Position numbers and translations under genes: made by a program. A stretch of DNA of 43,972 bases from Chitinophaga pinensis (lineage in GTDB: Bacteria; Bacteroidota; Bacteroidia; NS11-12g; UBA9320), in NCBI GenBank assembly GCA_945897885.1, contig CAMDGU010000023.1:1-43972 (forward strand), read 5' to 3'. Shown here piece after piece: positions 14,933 to 23,681 of this stretch; within the stretch, counting starts at the first letter, position 1; each line of letters opens with the position of its first letter. The notes beneath the pieces were generated by a model, which did no database searches, was not told the origin of the DNA, and worked only from the letters and a program-made list of their open reading frames with translations.

Positions 14933-14979
14933 AGCTTTAGTATTGCTCCAAAGGCAGGACTAAAGCTTTAATTTTTTTT
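14933..14979 (+). terminator. Terminator-like hairpin with T-tract between atpE and atpF
   Basis: AGCTTTAGT (14933-14941) pairs perfectly with ACTAAAGCT (14959-14967). The 17-base loop can form a short inner TGC/GCA pair. TTAA and then eight T (14972-14979) follow. The stem is AT-rich, so partial termination or an RNA end stabiliser is more likely than a complete stop, since atpF to atpG have no other obvious promoter. Confidence 0.6.
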
Positions 14980-15001
14980 AACAATTTAACATTAAACAAA
15001 C

Positions 15002-15490
15002 ATGTTATCAGCCGGATTAGGTACCATTCTCTGGACCTCAATTGCTTTTTTAATTGTTTTGGGTCTTTTGAAAAAAATGGCCTGGAAACCTATTTTAAAG
15101 TCTTTGAAGGATCGTGAGGATTTTATTTCAGATTCATTAAAATCTGCAGAAAATGCGAATGCACAACTTTCTCAATTAAAAGCTGACAATGAAAAATTGT
15201 TGGCCGAAGCTCGTGTTGAACGTGAAAAAATGCTAAAGGAAGCCAAAGAAATTGGTGAAGACATAGTAGCAAAAGCACGCAAGGCCGCAATTGAAGAGGA
15301 GCAAAGAATTATGAACAAAGCCAAGCAGGAAATTGAGAATGAAAAAACTGCAGCAATTGCTGAGCTTAAAGTTCAAGTTGTAAGCCTAAGTATAAAGATG
15401 GCTGAAACCGTGCTTAAAAAAGAATTTGAAAACAAGGACATGCAAATGAAACTTGTTGAGGAAAACTTAAAGTCAGCATCCTTAAACTAA
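15002..15490 (+). CDS. atpF: F-type ATP synthase subunit b
   Basis: This 162-residue protein has one N-terminal membrane helix (about 8-24, ILWTSIAFLIVLGLL) and then a long, charged, uninterrupted helix rich in Ala, Lys and Glu. This is the peripheral stalk that holds F1 still against the rotor. The membrane-proximal KKMAWKPILKSLKDRE is typical of b subunits. The length is normal. Only one b-type gene is present, so a homodimer is expected. atpH starts three bases after its stop, so translation is probably coupled. Confidence 0.96.
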   Translation: MLSAGLGTILWTSIAFLIVLGLLKKMAWKPILKSLKDREDFISDSLKSAENANAQLSQLKADNEKLLAEARVEREKMLKEAKEIGEDIVAKARKAAIEEEQRIMNKAKQEIENEKTAAIAELKVQVVSLSIKMAETVLKKEFENKDMQMKLVEENLKSASLN

Positions 15491-15493
15491 AAC

Positions 15494-16027
15494 ATGTCAG
15501 TAATACGAATAGCTTCACGATACGCAAAATCTTTAATTGGATTAGCCATTGAACAGGGAAACCTGGACAAGGTGTATGAGGATGTGCAAACGATTTATGA
15601 CACAGCCACTCATAGTCCTGATTTAGTAGCAATGCTTAGGAGCCCTTTGGTTACAGCCGAAACGAAAAATTCAATTCTTACTTCAGTTTTTAAAGATTCA
15701 ACATTACTTACACAACTTTTTTTAAAGAAAGTGATAAGTGCAAGACGTGAGAGTTATTTGGTGGAGATAGCAAATCAATTTATTGTTATATATAATGATC
15801 AAAAAGGTATTGCCAGGGCTACTGTAACTGCAGCTACCCCGCTTGATGAATCCAGTTTGAATCAGATTAAAACGTATATCTCTAAAAAAATTAATAAGCC
15901 GCATGTTCAACTCACTGTGAAAACAGATGCGGAAATCATTGGTGGTTTGGTTATCAATTATGAAGACAAACTGCTTGATATGAGTATCAAGAATGAATTA
16001 AATAAATTAAAACAACAGTTAAATTAA
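15494..16027 (+). CDS. atpH: F-type ATP synthase subunit delta
   Basis: This 177-residue OSCP/delta-family protein connects the peripheral stalk to the top of the alpha3beta3 head. The N-terminal helical domain starts with the characteristic IASRYAKSLIGLAIEQG, and the C-terminal domain contains ATVTAATPLDE and the conserved DAEIIGGLVINYEDKLLDMS. The length is standard. It lies tightly between atpF (three bases) and atpA (nine bases). Confidence 0.96.
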   Translation: MSVIRIASRYAKSLIGLAIEQGNLDKVYEDVQTIYDTATHSPDLVAMLRSPLVTAETKNSILTSVFKDSTLLTQLFLKKVISARRESYLVEIANQFIVIYNDQKGIARATVTAATPLDESSLNQIKTYISKKINKPHVQLTVKTDAEIIGGLVINYEDKLLDMSIKNELNKLKQQLN

Positions 16028-16036
16028 TAACATAAA

Positions 16037-17617
16037 ATGGCCCAAATAAGACCAGATGAAGTATCATCAATAATTCGCGAACAACTGTCAAATTATAAAA
16101 CAGCTGCTCAACTTGAAGAAGTTGGAACAGTGCTGCAAGTAGGAGATGGTATTGCCCGTATCTACGGTTTGACAAAAGTAAAGTCAGGAGAGTTGATAGA
16201 GTTTGATAACGGACTTAAAGGTATTGTTCTTAACCTTGAAGAAGATAACGTTGGAGCTGTATTACTAGGTAGTAGTGCAGGTGTAAAAGAGGGTGATACC
16301 GTAAAACGTACCAACCAAATTGCTTCTATACAAGTAGGGCAAGGAATGCTTGGTCGTGTTGTAAACACACTTGGTGAACCAATTGACGGAAAAGGCCCTA
16401 TTACCGGTGACAAATATGAAATGCCGTTAGAGCGAAAGGCTCCTGGTGTATTGTTTCGTGAACCGGTAAAGGAACCATTGCAAACCGGTATCAAAGCGAT
16501 TGATGCGATGATTCCAATTGGAAGAGGACAGCGTGAGTTAATCATTGGTGACCGTCAAACAGGTAAATCTGCCGTTGCCGTAGATACCATTATTAATCAA
16601 AAGGAATTTTACGAAAAGGGAAACCCTGTTTATTGTATATATGTGGCTATCGGCCAAAAAGCTTCTACGGTTAAACAAGTTGTTAAATCTTTAGAAGACC
16701 GCGGTGCCATGGCTTACACTATTGTTGTAGCTGCTACAGCTGCTGATCCTGCACCATTGCAGTTTTATGCTCCAATGGCAGGTGCTGCAATCGGTGAGTT
16801 TTTCCGCGACCAAGGCTTACCAGCATTGGTTGTTTATGATGATTTATCAAAGCAAGCTGTAGCTTATCGTGAGGTTTCATTATTGTTAAAGCGTCCTCCA
16901 GGGCGTGAAGCTTATCCTGGTGATGTATTTTATTTGCATTCACGTTTACTGGAAAGAGCTTGTAAATTAAACAGTACAGATGCTATTACTTCAAAAATGA
17001 ACGATTTACCTGATAGCATTAAGCATTTGGTAAAAGGTGGAGGTTCATTAACAGCTTTACCTATTATCGAAACTCAGGCCGGTGACGTATCTGCTTATAT
17101 TCCAACCAACGTAATTTCTATTACCGATGGTCAGATATTTTTGGAAAGTAACTTGTTCAACTCAGGTGTTCGTCCCGCTATTAACGTAGGTATTTCGGTA
17201 TCTCGTGTGGGAGGAAATGCTCAAATAAAATCAATGAAAAAAGTGGCAGGTACTTTAAAACTTGACCAAGCTCAGTACCGTGAGTTGGAAGCATTCTCAA
17301 AATTTGGTTCTGACCTTGATGCGGCTACAAAAGCAGTATTAGAAAAAGGAGCAAGAAACGTGGAATTGTTAAAGCAACCACAATATTCTCCAGTTCCTGT
17401 TGAGCAACAAACCGCTATTATTTATTTGGGTACAAAAGGTTTATTGTCTAAAGTTCCTGTAAATAAAGTTCGTGAGTTTGAAGCTGAGTTTTTACAGGTA
17501 ATGCAAAGCAAGCATTCAGATACATTGAAGAGCTTGGCTGCCGGTAAATTTGATGATGAATTAACAGGGGTATTAGAAAGAGTAGGGGCTGATTTATCTG
17601 CCGGTTATTCAGCATAA
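16037..17617 (+). CDS. atpA: F-type ATP synthase subunit alpha
   Basis: Alpha is the noncatalytic nucleotide-binding subunit of the F1 head. At 526 residues it is full length. It shows the N-terminal beta-barrel (about 25-95), the nucleotide domain with Walker [10 protein letters not shown] at 171-179 (K177), the Walker B strand [11 protein letters not shown], and the Arg finger R390 in [10 protein letters not shown] that reaches the catalytic beta site. The helical C-terminal domain follows. N-terminal [13 protein letters not shown] is the usual stalk-binding helix. The partner beta and epsilon genes (atpD, atpC) are not in the window. A dispersed repeat lies between this gene and atpG. Confidence 0.98.
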   Translation: MAQIRPDEVSSIIREQLSNYKTAAQLEEVGTVLQVGDGIARIYGLTKVKSGELIEFDNGLKGIVLNLEEDNVGAVLLGSSAGVKEGDTVKRTNQIASIQVGQGMLGRVVNTLGEPIDGKGPITGDKYEMPLERKAPGVLFREPVKEPLQTGIKAIDAMIPIGRGQRELIIGDRQTGKSAVAVDTIINQKEFYEKGNPVYCIYVAIGQKASTVKQVVKSLEDRGAMAYTIVVAATAADPAPLQFYAPMAGAAIGEFFRDQGLPALVVYDDLSKQAVAYREVSLLLKRPPGREAYPGDVFYLHSRLLERACKLNSTDAITSKMNDLPDSIKHLVKGGGSLTALPIIETQAGDVSAYIPTNVISITDGQIFLESNLFNSGVRPAINVGISVSRVGGNAQIKSMKKVAGTLKLDQAQYRELEAFSKFGSDLDAATKAVLEKGARNVELLKQPQYSPVPVEQQTAIIYLGTKGLLSKVPVNKVREFEAEFLQVMQSKHSDTLKSLAAGKFDDELTGVLERVGADLSAGYSA

Positions 17618-17628
17618 TTTACATTTGT

Positions 17629-17686
17629 TTGTCATGCTGAGGAACCAAGCATCTCTATTAGATTCCTCCTTCGTCGGAATGACAAG
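17629..17686. repeat. Dispersed GTCATGCTGAGG repeat, copy 3, inside the atp operon
   Basis: TTGTCATGCTGAGGAACCAA, then GCATCTCTATTAGATTCC, then TCCTTCGTCGGAATGACAAG. The ends TTGTCAT and ATGACAA are complementary, and so are the AGGAACCAAGCATCT and AGATTCCTCCTTCGTC halves over most positions, so the RNA should fold into a long hairpin. It lies between atpA and atpG with no T-tract. It belongs to the same family as 1224-1288 and 9665-9732. Confidence 0.7.
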
Positions 17687-17721
17687 CTACCATAAATAGT
17701 AAATCTCATATCTAAAAAAAA

Positions 17722-18609
17722 ATGGCAAATTTAAAAGAGGTAAGAATACGGATAAGTTCCACCATAAGCACACAGCAGATTACCAAAGCTATGAAATTGG
17801 TATCGGCTACCAAGCTTCGCAAAGCACAAAATGCTATTATACAATTGCGTCCTTATGCTGAGAAATTACAAAGTATTCTAGGAAATCTTGCCGGTAGTGC
17901 TGATGATGCCAAACTAAAAGCCTTCTTTACACCACGACCAATAAAAAACGTATTATTAATCGTAGTAACTTCTGACCGAGGATTGTGCGGACCTTTTAAT
18001 GCCAACATAACCAAGGCTACCCGTGCTATGATAGAAACAAATTACAAGGATTTGAACCCTAAAAATATCACCTTGATGTTTATGGGTAAAAAAGGATTTG
18101 AATTTTACAAAACCTCTCCTTTTAATTTGAATGTTGAAAACCGTGAAATTTTTGCAACAGCTAATGCTGAGCATATTTTTGAGGTTGGACAATCCGTGAT
18201 TGACGATTTTATGAGCGGTAAGTATGATGAAGTAAGGGTATTGTACAATCAGTTTAAAAATGCGGCTACTCAAATTATCAGAGAAGAACGTATGTTACCG
18301 GTTGACCTTTCGCACCATGCTTCAGGCAAAAAAGCTTCATCAAATATTGATTTTATATTTGAACCAAGCAAAACAGAGATATTACAAGATTTAATACCTC
18401 GTGCAGTAAAAACACAATTATACAAAGCCGTTTTAGATTCAAATGCATCAGAACATGGTGCCCGAATGGTGGCTATGGATAAAGCTACTGAAAATGCAGG
18501 GGAATTATTAAAAGCATTAAGACTTCAATATAACCAGGCTCGTCAAGCAGCCATTACTACCGAAATTTCGGAGATAGTGGGTGGTGCCGCGGCTATGAGT
18601 GGGAAATAA
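17722..18609 (+). CDS. atpG: F-type ATP synthase subunit gamma
   Basis: Gamma is the central rotor shaft. This 295-residue protein has the two long terminal helices that form the coiled-coil axle: the N-terminal EVRIRISSTISTQQITKAMK with KLVSATKLRKAQ, and the C-terminal DKATENAGELLKALRLQYNQ with ARQAAITTEISEIVGGA. The central Rossmann-like part includes SDRGLCGPFNANI. The length is normal. It is the last gene of the operon and is followed by a strong terminator. Confidence 0.97.
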   Translation: MANLKEVRIRISSTISTQQITKAMKLVSATKLRKAQNAIIQLRPYAEKLQSILGNLAGSADDAKLKAFFTPRPIKNVLLIVVTSDRGLCGPFNANITKATRAMIETNYKDLNPKNITLMFMGKKGFEFYKTSPFNLNVENREIFATANAEHIFEVGQSVIDDFMSGKYDEVRVLYNQFKNAATQIIREERMLPVDLSHHASGKKASSNIDFIFEPSKTEILQDLIPRAVKTQLYKAVLDSNASEHGARMVAMDKATENAGELLKALRLQYNQARQAAITTEISEIVGGAAAMSGK

Positions 18610-18632
18610 ATTTAAGGAAAATATTTAGTTTT

Positions 18633-18671
18633 AAACCCTCACGGATTATTCGTTGAGGGTTTTGTTTTTTT
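18633..18671 (+). terminator. Rho-independent terminator after atpG
   Basis: AAACCCTCA (18633-18641) pairs with TGAGGGTTT (18654-18662), with a further CG/CG pair across the loop, followed by a T-rich run with one G (to 18671). It closes the atp operon, which confirms that atpD and atpC are not part of it. Confidence 0.9.
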
Positions 18672-18729
18672 AAAGAGTCTTTTGTCATAATAAAAAAAGA
18701 CTTTATCGAACCATTAATTTACTGCACAA

Positions 18730-18737
18730 TACTTTTG
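18730..18737 (+). promoter_or_regulatory. Candidate -7 promoter box for the ABC transporter genes
   Basis: TACTTTTG fits TAnnTTTG and lies 25 bases before the ATG at 18763. No clear TTTG is seen at the -33 spacing. Confidence 0.4.
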
Positions 18738-18762
18738 TAACATTGAAGTTGTAATAAATGGA

Positions 18763-19944
18763 ATGGAAACGAAACCTAATTTTAAAGTATCAGAAATTGA
18801 GGAACATCTGGATTCGGGTAACTATACCTTAGGATTCAGAAGGTTTTTGGATGTTTGTTTGGAAACGGATTTATCGGTAGAACAAAAACAAACTGTTCTT
18901 GGTTTGTGTGATATCTATAACCAAGTTATTGATAATACCGATGTATTTGAATCAAGTTTTTTGGAAAAAGTGAAGGAATTGTCTCTTCAGTTTTCTGAAA
19001 TGAATCTTGATGCTGCAAATGCTCAAAATAATGTGGTAAGTGGACAACAAATTTCAAAGTCATACAAAGCCGGGCATTTTAAATTGCAACCTATTAGCAT
19101 GAGCATTGATACCGGTGAATTGGTAGGTATAGTTGGTGAAAATGGAAATGGTAAAACAACCTTGCTGCGAATGATGGCAAGTGATTTAAGTATTGATGAG
19201 GGAGAAATTAATTACGAATTGGGTATTGGGAATGATGAGTCGTTGTATGACGAAAAGAGCAGCATAGCCTATATTCCTCAAAGAATACCAAGGTGGTATG
19301 GAAAGCTTAAAAATAATCTTCATTTTGCTGCTTCATCACGTGGTATTTATGGTTTTGAAAATGAGTATTTGGTGAATGTAATGCTTACCCGATTGGGTTT
19401 AAACAAATATAAGAATTTGTTTTGGACTCAAATTTCAAGTGGATACAGAACCCGATTTGAATTAGCACGAATTTTATTGCTTAAACCACAACTTTTAATA
19501 CTTGATGAACCATTAGCTAATCTGGATATCAATGCTCAACAAACGTTTTTGCAGGATATTCGAAATTTGGCAAAATCAAAAAGGCATCCTATGGCTATTT
19601 TATTTAGTTCACAGCAATTGCATGAGGTTGAAAAAGTAGCCGACCATATTGTTTTTTTAAGAAATGGGGAAAGTATATACAATTCAACCATTGATACGAA
19701 TGAAGCGTTGGAAACTCACACCGAAACGGAAATAGAAACTACCGCCACTCGCGACCAAATATTAGCAGCCTTAAACGGTATAGAGCACCTCACAGTGAAG
19801 CAACAAGGGGGAGTTTATATCATTCGCTGTCAGCAAACGGTTCATTCTTTAGAAATACTAAAACGCATCTTAGGAGCAGGGCTCACTGTTTCTTATTACC
19901 GTGATTTAACACATTCAACCAAAAAATTCTTTAACGAAAATTAA
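18763..19944 (+). CDS. ABC transporter ATP-binding protein with N-terminal helical extension and altered motifs
   Basis: This 393-residue ABC ATPase has an ATPase core at about 92-305. Walker A is GENGNGKT at 125-132, the Q-loop lies at YIPQR, and Walker B is LLILDEPLANLD with its catalytic Glu. Two motifs are unusual: the signature reads SSGYR where LSGGQ is normal, and the switch region reads SSQQLHEVE, with Gln at the usual His position. Before the core are about 90 residues of predicted helix with no known domain; after it is an alpha/beta domain (about 325-393). It is followed 17 bases later by a polytopic membrane protein, so the two probably form one transporter. The substrate is unknown. 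Confidence 0.85.
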   Translation: METKPNFKVSEIEEHLDSGNYTLGFRRFLDVCLETDLSVEQKQTVLGLCDIYNQVIDNTDVFESSFLEKVKELSLQFSEMNLDAANAQNNVVSGQQISKSYKAGHFKLQPISMSIDTGELVGIVGENGNGKTTLLRMMASDLSIDEGEINYELGIGNDESLYDEKSSIAYIPQRIPRWYGKLKNNLHFAASSRGIYGFENEYLVNVMLTRLGLNKYKNLFWTQISSGYRTRFELARILLLKPQLLILDEPLANLDINAQQTFLQDIRNLAKSKRHPMAILFSSQQLHEVEKVADHIVFLRNGESIYNSTIDTNEALETHTETEIETTATRDQILAALNGIEHLTVKQQGGVYIIRCQQTVHSLEILKRILGAGLTVSYYRDLTHSTKKFFNEN

Positions 19945-19961
19945 AACTTTCTTATTCAAAA

Positions 19962-21389
19962 ATGAACTTACAACGATTTGTCCCTGATTTTATAAAACGT
20001 TTAGACCATTATCTGCTTACCCATTACCCAATTATTTGGCAAAGCCGAATTCATAATGTTTTTTATGCCGTAGTGCTTACCAATCTTTTATTGGGTGGAT
20101 TGGCCATGTTATTACCTGTTAATATTGGTCATCGCTATGAATTGTGGGAATGGACATGGACGTTTTTTGTTGTAGCCGTTACCTACCTGGTAATTTGGAT
20201 GATTCACGTAGGAAGGTTTAATATTTTTAAACTCTATGGAAAAAGGCCTATTGGCGATGAGTATATCAATTTTGTTTTGCATATGCTGTCTGTTGTAATG
20301 ATTGCCAGCACCATGTTTTCGTTTCATTATGTTTATGACCAAAAAATAAGGAATATTGTTTCGAATGCCGAGCTGGCTCAGGACATAAACACCTTAAATT
20401 TAGGAGCTCCCTTTTTTCCTAATCAGGAATCTTACTACAGTAAGTATAAAGCTGATGGCTCGGCAGATGCGGATAATGGACTCTATCTTTACAATTACCA
20501 TAATTTTGATCGATTTGGAAACCAAAGGTTTTGGACTAATTTAGAAAATGATGGATTAGATAATTCATATTACAGAGGTTATGAAGCAACTGAGGAGCAG
20601 ATTATGGATACAACTATTGTTCAAGAAGTAACCGACCCATGCACACAAAGCAAATTTGGGCTTAATTGTTATGATGAAAATAAAAAGCTGTTTAACCAAA
20701 AAAAATCACCGCAAGAGCAACTGGAATTGATAACTAACTTTATTAAAACGGCAAAGAAGTATGGGGTATCAATTAACATATACCCCAATAAAGTTCTAAG
20801 TCGATTTAATAAAACTGAAAATTATAAGTTCAATCTGGATAATGGTGAGGTATATAATTTTTTTGACATTAATTATAAGATTGAAAATTCTGTTGGCTAT
20901 GTTATAAGTTCAAAAACTGACAGAGTGATTTTTTATGACCCTGATTTTTGGCATGTCATGTGGTATTTGTGTTTTAATTTAGCCTTGTTATTTATGATTT
21001 ACCGCAATGTAAGACGAAGGGATTTTATTCTCTCCGTAGTTAGTGGCATTGTGATAATGGTAGTTTCCGGAATTATTTTGGCACTTACCAGAATGAATAG
21101 TGAAAATGAAATTTTTGGATTTTATTTTATGATTTATTTGGGATTAGTTGCAGGAGCTTCAGCTATTTTATTTAAAAGAAGTCATTCTTGGCTAAATGCC
21201 GCTTGTCTAAATTTAGTAGCAGTTTCTACACCGTTTATGCCATTGTTTTATTATGAGTTTAATCATCACCATTACGATAGAGCCATGACTACCAATTGGG
21301 AAATAGCAGGATTTGTGATTTTCTTTCTGCTTCTACAGGTGTTTTTCAAAAAACTATATACTACACTTTGGGCATTGCCTGAAAAGTAA
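19962..21389 (+). CDS. Polytopic membrane protein, probable partner of the preceding ABC ATPase
   Basis: This 475-residue protein has about eight membrane helices: three near the N-terminus (about 27-45, 55-80 and 95-118), then a soluble segment of about 200 residues rich in Asn, Tyr and Asp (about 119-325), then five more to the C-terminus. The layout, with a large extracytoplasmic domain after helix 3 and a C-terminal helix block, resembles ABC export permeases in plan, but I do not recognise the family. The 17-base spacing to the ATPase gene implies co-expression. It could be the permease of an exporter or a membrane protein regulated by the ATPase. Confidence 0.6.
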   Translation: MNLQRFVPDFIKRLDHYLLTHYPIIWQSRIHNVFYAVVLTNLLLGGLAMLLPVNIGHRYELWEWTWTFFVVAVTYLVIWMIHVGRFNIFKLYGKRPIGDEYINFVLHMLSVVMIASTMFSFHYVYDQKIRNIVSNAELAQDINTLNLGAPFFPNQESYYSKYKADGSADADNGLYLYNYHNFDRFGNQRFWTNLENDGLDNSYYRGYEATEEQIMDTTIVQEVTDPCTQSKFGLNCYDENKKLFNQKKSPQEQLELITNFIKTAKKYGVSINIYPNKVLSRFNKTENYKFNLDNGEVYNFFDINYKIENSVGYVISSKTDRVIFYDPDFWHVMWYLCFNLALLFMIYRNVRRRDFILSVVSGIVIMVVSGIILALTRMNSENEIFGFYFMIYLGLVAGASAILFKRSHSWLNAACLNLVAVSTPFMPLFYYEFNHHHYDRAMTTNWEIAGFVIFFLLLQVFFKKLYTTLWALPEK

Positions 21390-21425
21390 TAATTCATTTC
21401 ATCATTTTACTTTAATTTGTATCAC

Positions 21426-22319
21426 ATGAAAATAGTAACAACTTCACTCATTCTACTTATAAGTTTTATTTCATACGGGCAATCAATCATCAATGAAAAT
21501 TTTGAAGATTGGATTGATAATACCGCGTTTGTATATCCTGATGGCTGGATTACACTGAATGATTTAAGTCCTGAATATGGAATACCGTTTACCGTTCTAA
21601 AATCAACGGATGCTAAAGAAGGGCAATCTGCTGCCCACATGCAAACCTACACCTTTAAGGATGGAAATAACAATACAGATACCTTGCCGAGTATTATGGT
21701 GTATGGCACCGATATTAATTCTGGGGTAACCTACACCTGGCCCAAGCGATTAAAAACTCTAAGTTTTTCTTATAAATACAAACCCAACGGAGTAGATACA
21801 GGAGCAATGTATTTAACTGTTGGCTATAGGGATAGAAAAACCAATCGCTATGTGAATCAGGGAGGAACTTATTATATTTTTACAAAACGAGAAGATACTT
21901 ATACCAAGGTAAACTTACCACTTTACTATAGTTCTAACCATAAATGCGACACCTTTGTGTTTGCCTTTATTAATAGTATAGAAAAGCCCAATGGAAATAG
22001 ATGTAAACCCGGAACCATTCTTATTATAGATGATATAGATACAGAATGGGAAGATTTTCCGGCCGTGGCAAATCTAATGGAACCCGATTTACAACTTGGT
22101 ATATATCCCAATCCGGCTGTTGATATTATTGCTATCAATGGTTTAGAACCTGTAAAGAATACAGCTCAGATTATTGATATTACAGGCAAAGTTGTTCTCG
22201 CAGAGACATTGGTTGGTGAAACCATAAATATTGAAACACTAAAGCCCGGATTTTATAATTTAAGAATTCAAGCAGCTAATGGAAGTTTTAGGGGGTCTAA
22301 TTATTTTATCGAAAAATAA
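21426..22319 (+). CDS. Secreted protein with T9SS type A sorting domain
   Basis: This 297-residue protein (ATG at 21426 chosen because it directly starts the signal peptide MKIVTTSLILLISFISYG; a TTG nine bases earlier would add three residues) has a beta-sandwich region of the kind seen in putative carbohydrate-binding exoproteins, starting NENFEDW and PDGWITLND and ending with TILIIDDIDTEW. The C-terminal sorting domain (about 220-297) has LGIYPNPAVDIIAINGLEP, ITGKVVL and LKPGFYNLRI, the signals for T9SS export and surface attachment. No enzyme active site is recognised. Its TAA stop overlaps the next ATG (TAATG), so translation is coupled to a cytoplasmic DUF1572-like protein. Confidence 0.8.
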   Translation: MKIVTTSLILLISFISYGQSIINENFEDWIDNTAFVYPDGWITLNDLSPEYGIPFTVLKSTDAKEGQSAAHMQTYTFKDGNNNTDTLPSIMVYGTDINSGVTYTWPKRLKTLSFSYKYKPNGVDTGAMYLTVGYRDRKTNRYVNQGGTYYIFTKREDTYTKVNLPLYYSSNHKCDTFVFAFINSIEKPNGNRCKPGTILIIDDIDTEWEDFPAVANLMEPDLQLGIYPNPAVDIIAINGLEPVKNTAQIIDITGKVVLAETLVGETINIETLKPGFYNLRIQAANGSFRGSNYFIEK

Positions 22320-22861
22320 TGGAAAACACCTATTTATTCAGTGCTTTACGATTGTTTAAATATTACAAATCATTGGGAGATGCCGCCATCCTTCGTTGTG
22401 ATGCTGATAAAATTCACTTTAAATTAAACGAAGAATCAAACAGTATGGCCTTACTGGTGAGGCATATTTCGGGTAATATGATGAGCCGATGGACTGATTT
22501 TATGACCACTGATGGTGAAAAACCTTGGAGAAATCGCGATTCTGAATTTGCTGACCCCGAGTGGGATAAAGAAACGTTAATTGCCCAATGGGAAAAAGGG
22601 TGGGTAACTTTGTTTGCCGCAATTGAACCATTAGAAGCTGAAGACCTTGAAAAAGTAGTTTATATTCGCAATGAAGGCCACACCGTAATGGAAGCTATCA
22701 ATAGACAAATTGCCCATTATGCCTATCATGTTGGGCAAGTTGTTTTTTTAGCTAAAGCTATTACAACAGAATGGGAAACCCTAAGTATTGCCCGAAATAA
22801 ATCAACGGATTATAATGCCGATAAATTTAGCAGGGATAAAGGAAAAAGGCATTTTATTTAA
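22319..22861 (+). CDS. DinB/DUF1572-like protein
   Basis: This 180-residue, mostly helical protein resembles the DUF1572 branch of the DinB-like four-helix-bundle superfamily. Supporting segments are LLVRHISGNMMSRW near 45-58 and AHYAYHVGQVVFLAK near 132-146, where the spaced His residues would form the metal site typical of the fold (another His, HTVMEA, lies near 120). DinB-like proteins are metal-binding; some are thiol-dependent transferases, but DUF1572 members have no assigned reaction. The start codon overlaps the stop of the preceding secreted protein. It ends six bases from the convergent LytTR regulator gene. Confidence 0.8.
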   Translation: MENTYLFSALRLFKYYKSLGDAAILRCDADKIHFKLNEESNSMALLVRHISGNMMSRWTDFMTTDGEKPWRNRDSEFADPEWDKETLIAQWEKGWVTLFAAIEPLEAEDLEKVVYIRNEGHTVMEAINRQIAHYAYHVGQVVFLAKAITTEWETLSIARNKSTDYNADKFSRDKGKRHFI

Positions 22862-22867
22862 GAAAAT

Positions 22868-23578
22868 CTAAAGAATATTTTTACTCCTTAGTTTGGCCAA
22901 AAATTCGTCTTTGTAATTTTTGCCTACCGGAATTTTTACAGCACCAATTTCCAACTCACTGCTGTTAAAGCTGGTGATATATTTCATACCTACAATAAAC
23001 GAACGATGTACCCGGATGAATTTATCTTTAGGTAGTTTTTGCTCCATATTTTTCATAGTTTGCAAGGTTACATAGCGTTTTTCACTAGTATATAATTTTA
23101 CATAATCCGCAAAAGCTTCTACATACAAAATTTGATCATACGACAGTTTTATTTGCTTTTGGTTTGATTTTATAAAAATATAATCATTGTCTAGGTCGGG
23201 GGCTTCTATACTTTCATTCTTTTTTAAAGCCATATATTCTTTTGCTCTTTCCACCGTTTTGGTAAAACGCTCAAAGGCTAAAGGTTTTAAAAGATAATCA
23301 ATGGCGTTAAGCTCAAATCCTTCTACAGCAAAATCAGAATAGGCCGTACTAAAAACTATTAATGGAGGATTGGTAAGACTTCTCACAAATTCCAGCCCAG
23401 TTATTTCTGGCATTTGAATATCCAAAAACATCAAATCTATTTTGTTGTTTTTTAAAAACTCAGAGGCTTCTAAGGCATTGCTGCATTTGCCAATAAGTTC
23501 AAGATCGGGCATTTTTTTGATGTAGCTTTCAAGAATATCCAAAGCCAAAGGTTCGTCATCTACCAATAAACATTTCAT
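22868..23578 (-). CDS. LytTR-family response regulator
   Basis: This 236-residue regulator has a receiver domain (1 to about 120) with the acidic pocket D7/D8, the phosphoacceptor D53 in LMFLDIQMP, and the later Thr/Ser and Lys signature positions (VFSTAYSDFA, LLKPLAF). The C-terminal LytTR DNA-binding domain (about 135-236) includes FIRVHRSFIVGMKYI and IPVGKNYKDEF. LytTR proteins bind direct repeats and commonly control envelope or cell-surface genes. Its kinase partner is encoded 103 bases upstream on the same strand. Confidence 0.95.
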   Translation of the reverse strand: MKCLLVDDEPLALDILESYIKKMPDLELIGKCSNALEASEFLKNNKIDLMFLDIQMPEITGLEFVRSLTNPPLIVFSTAYSDFAVEGFELNAIDYLLKPLAFERFTKTVERAKEYMALKKNESIEAPDLDNDYIFIKSNQKQIKLSYDQILYVEAFADYVKLYTSEKRYVTLQTMKNMEQKLPKDKFIRVHRSFIVGMKYITSFNSSELEIGAVKIPVGKNYKDEFLAKLRSKNIL

Positions 23579-23681
23579 ATATAATAAGATTAATTATTTA
23601 GTTTGTTCAAAACAATTGTATTAAGGCAATAGTACATTTACTATAATGATAAAAATCCTAATATTTCCGATGTATATGTTT

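Noticed and set aside
16162-16545. Minus-strand frame of 127 codons opposite atpA
   Set aside because: Complement of a strongly conserved gene; no start context, domain or neighbour support.
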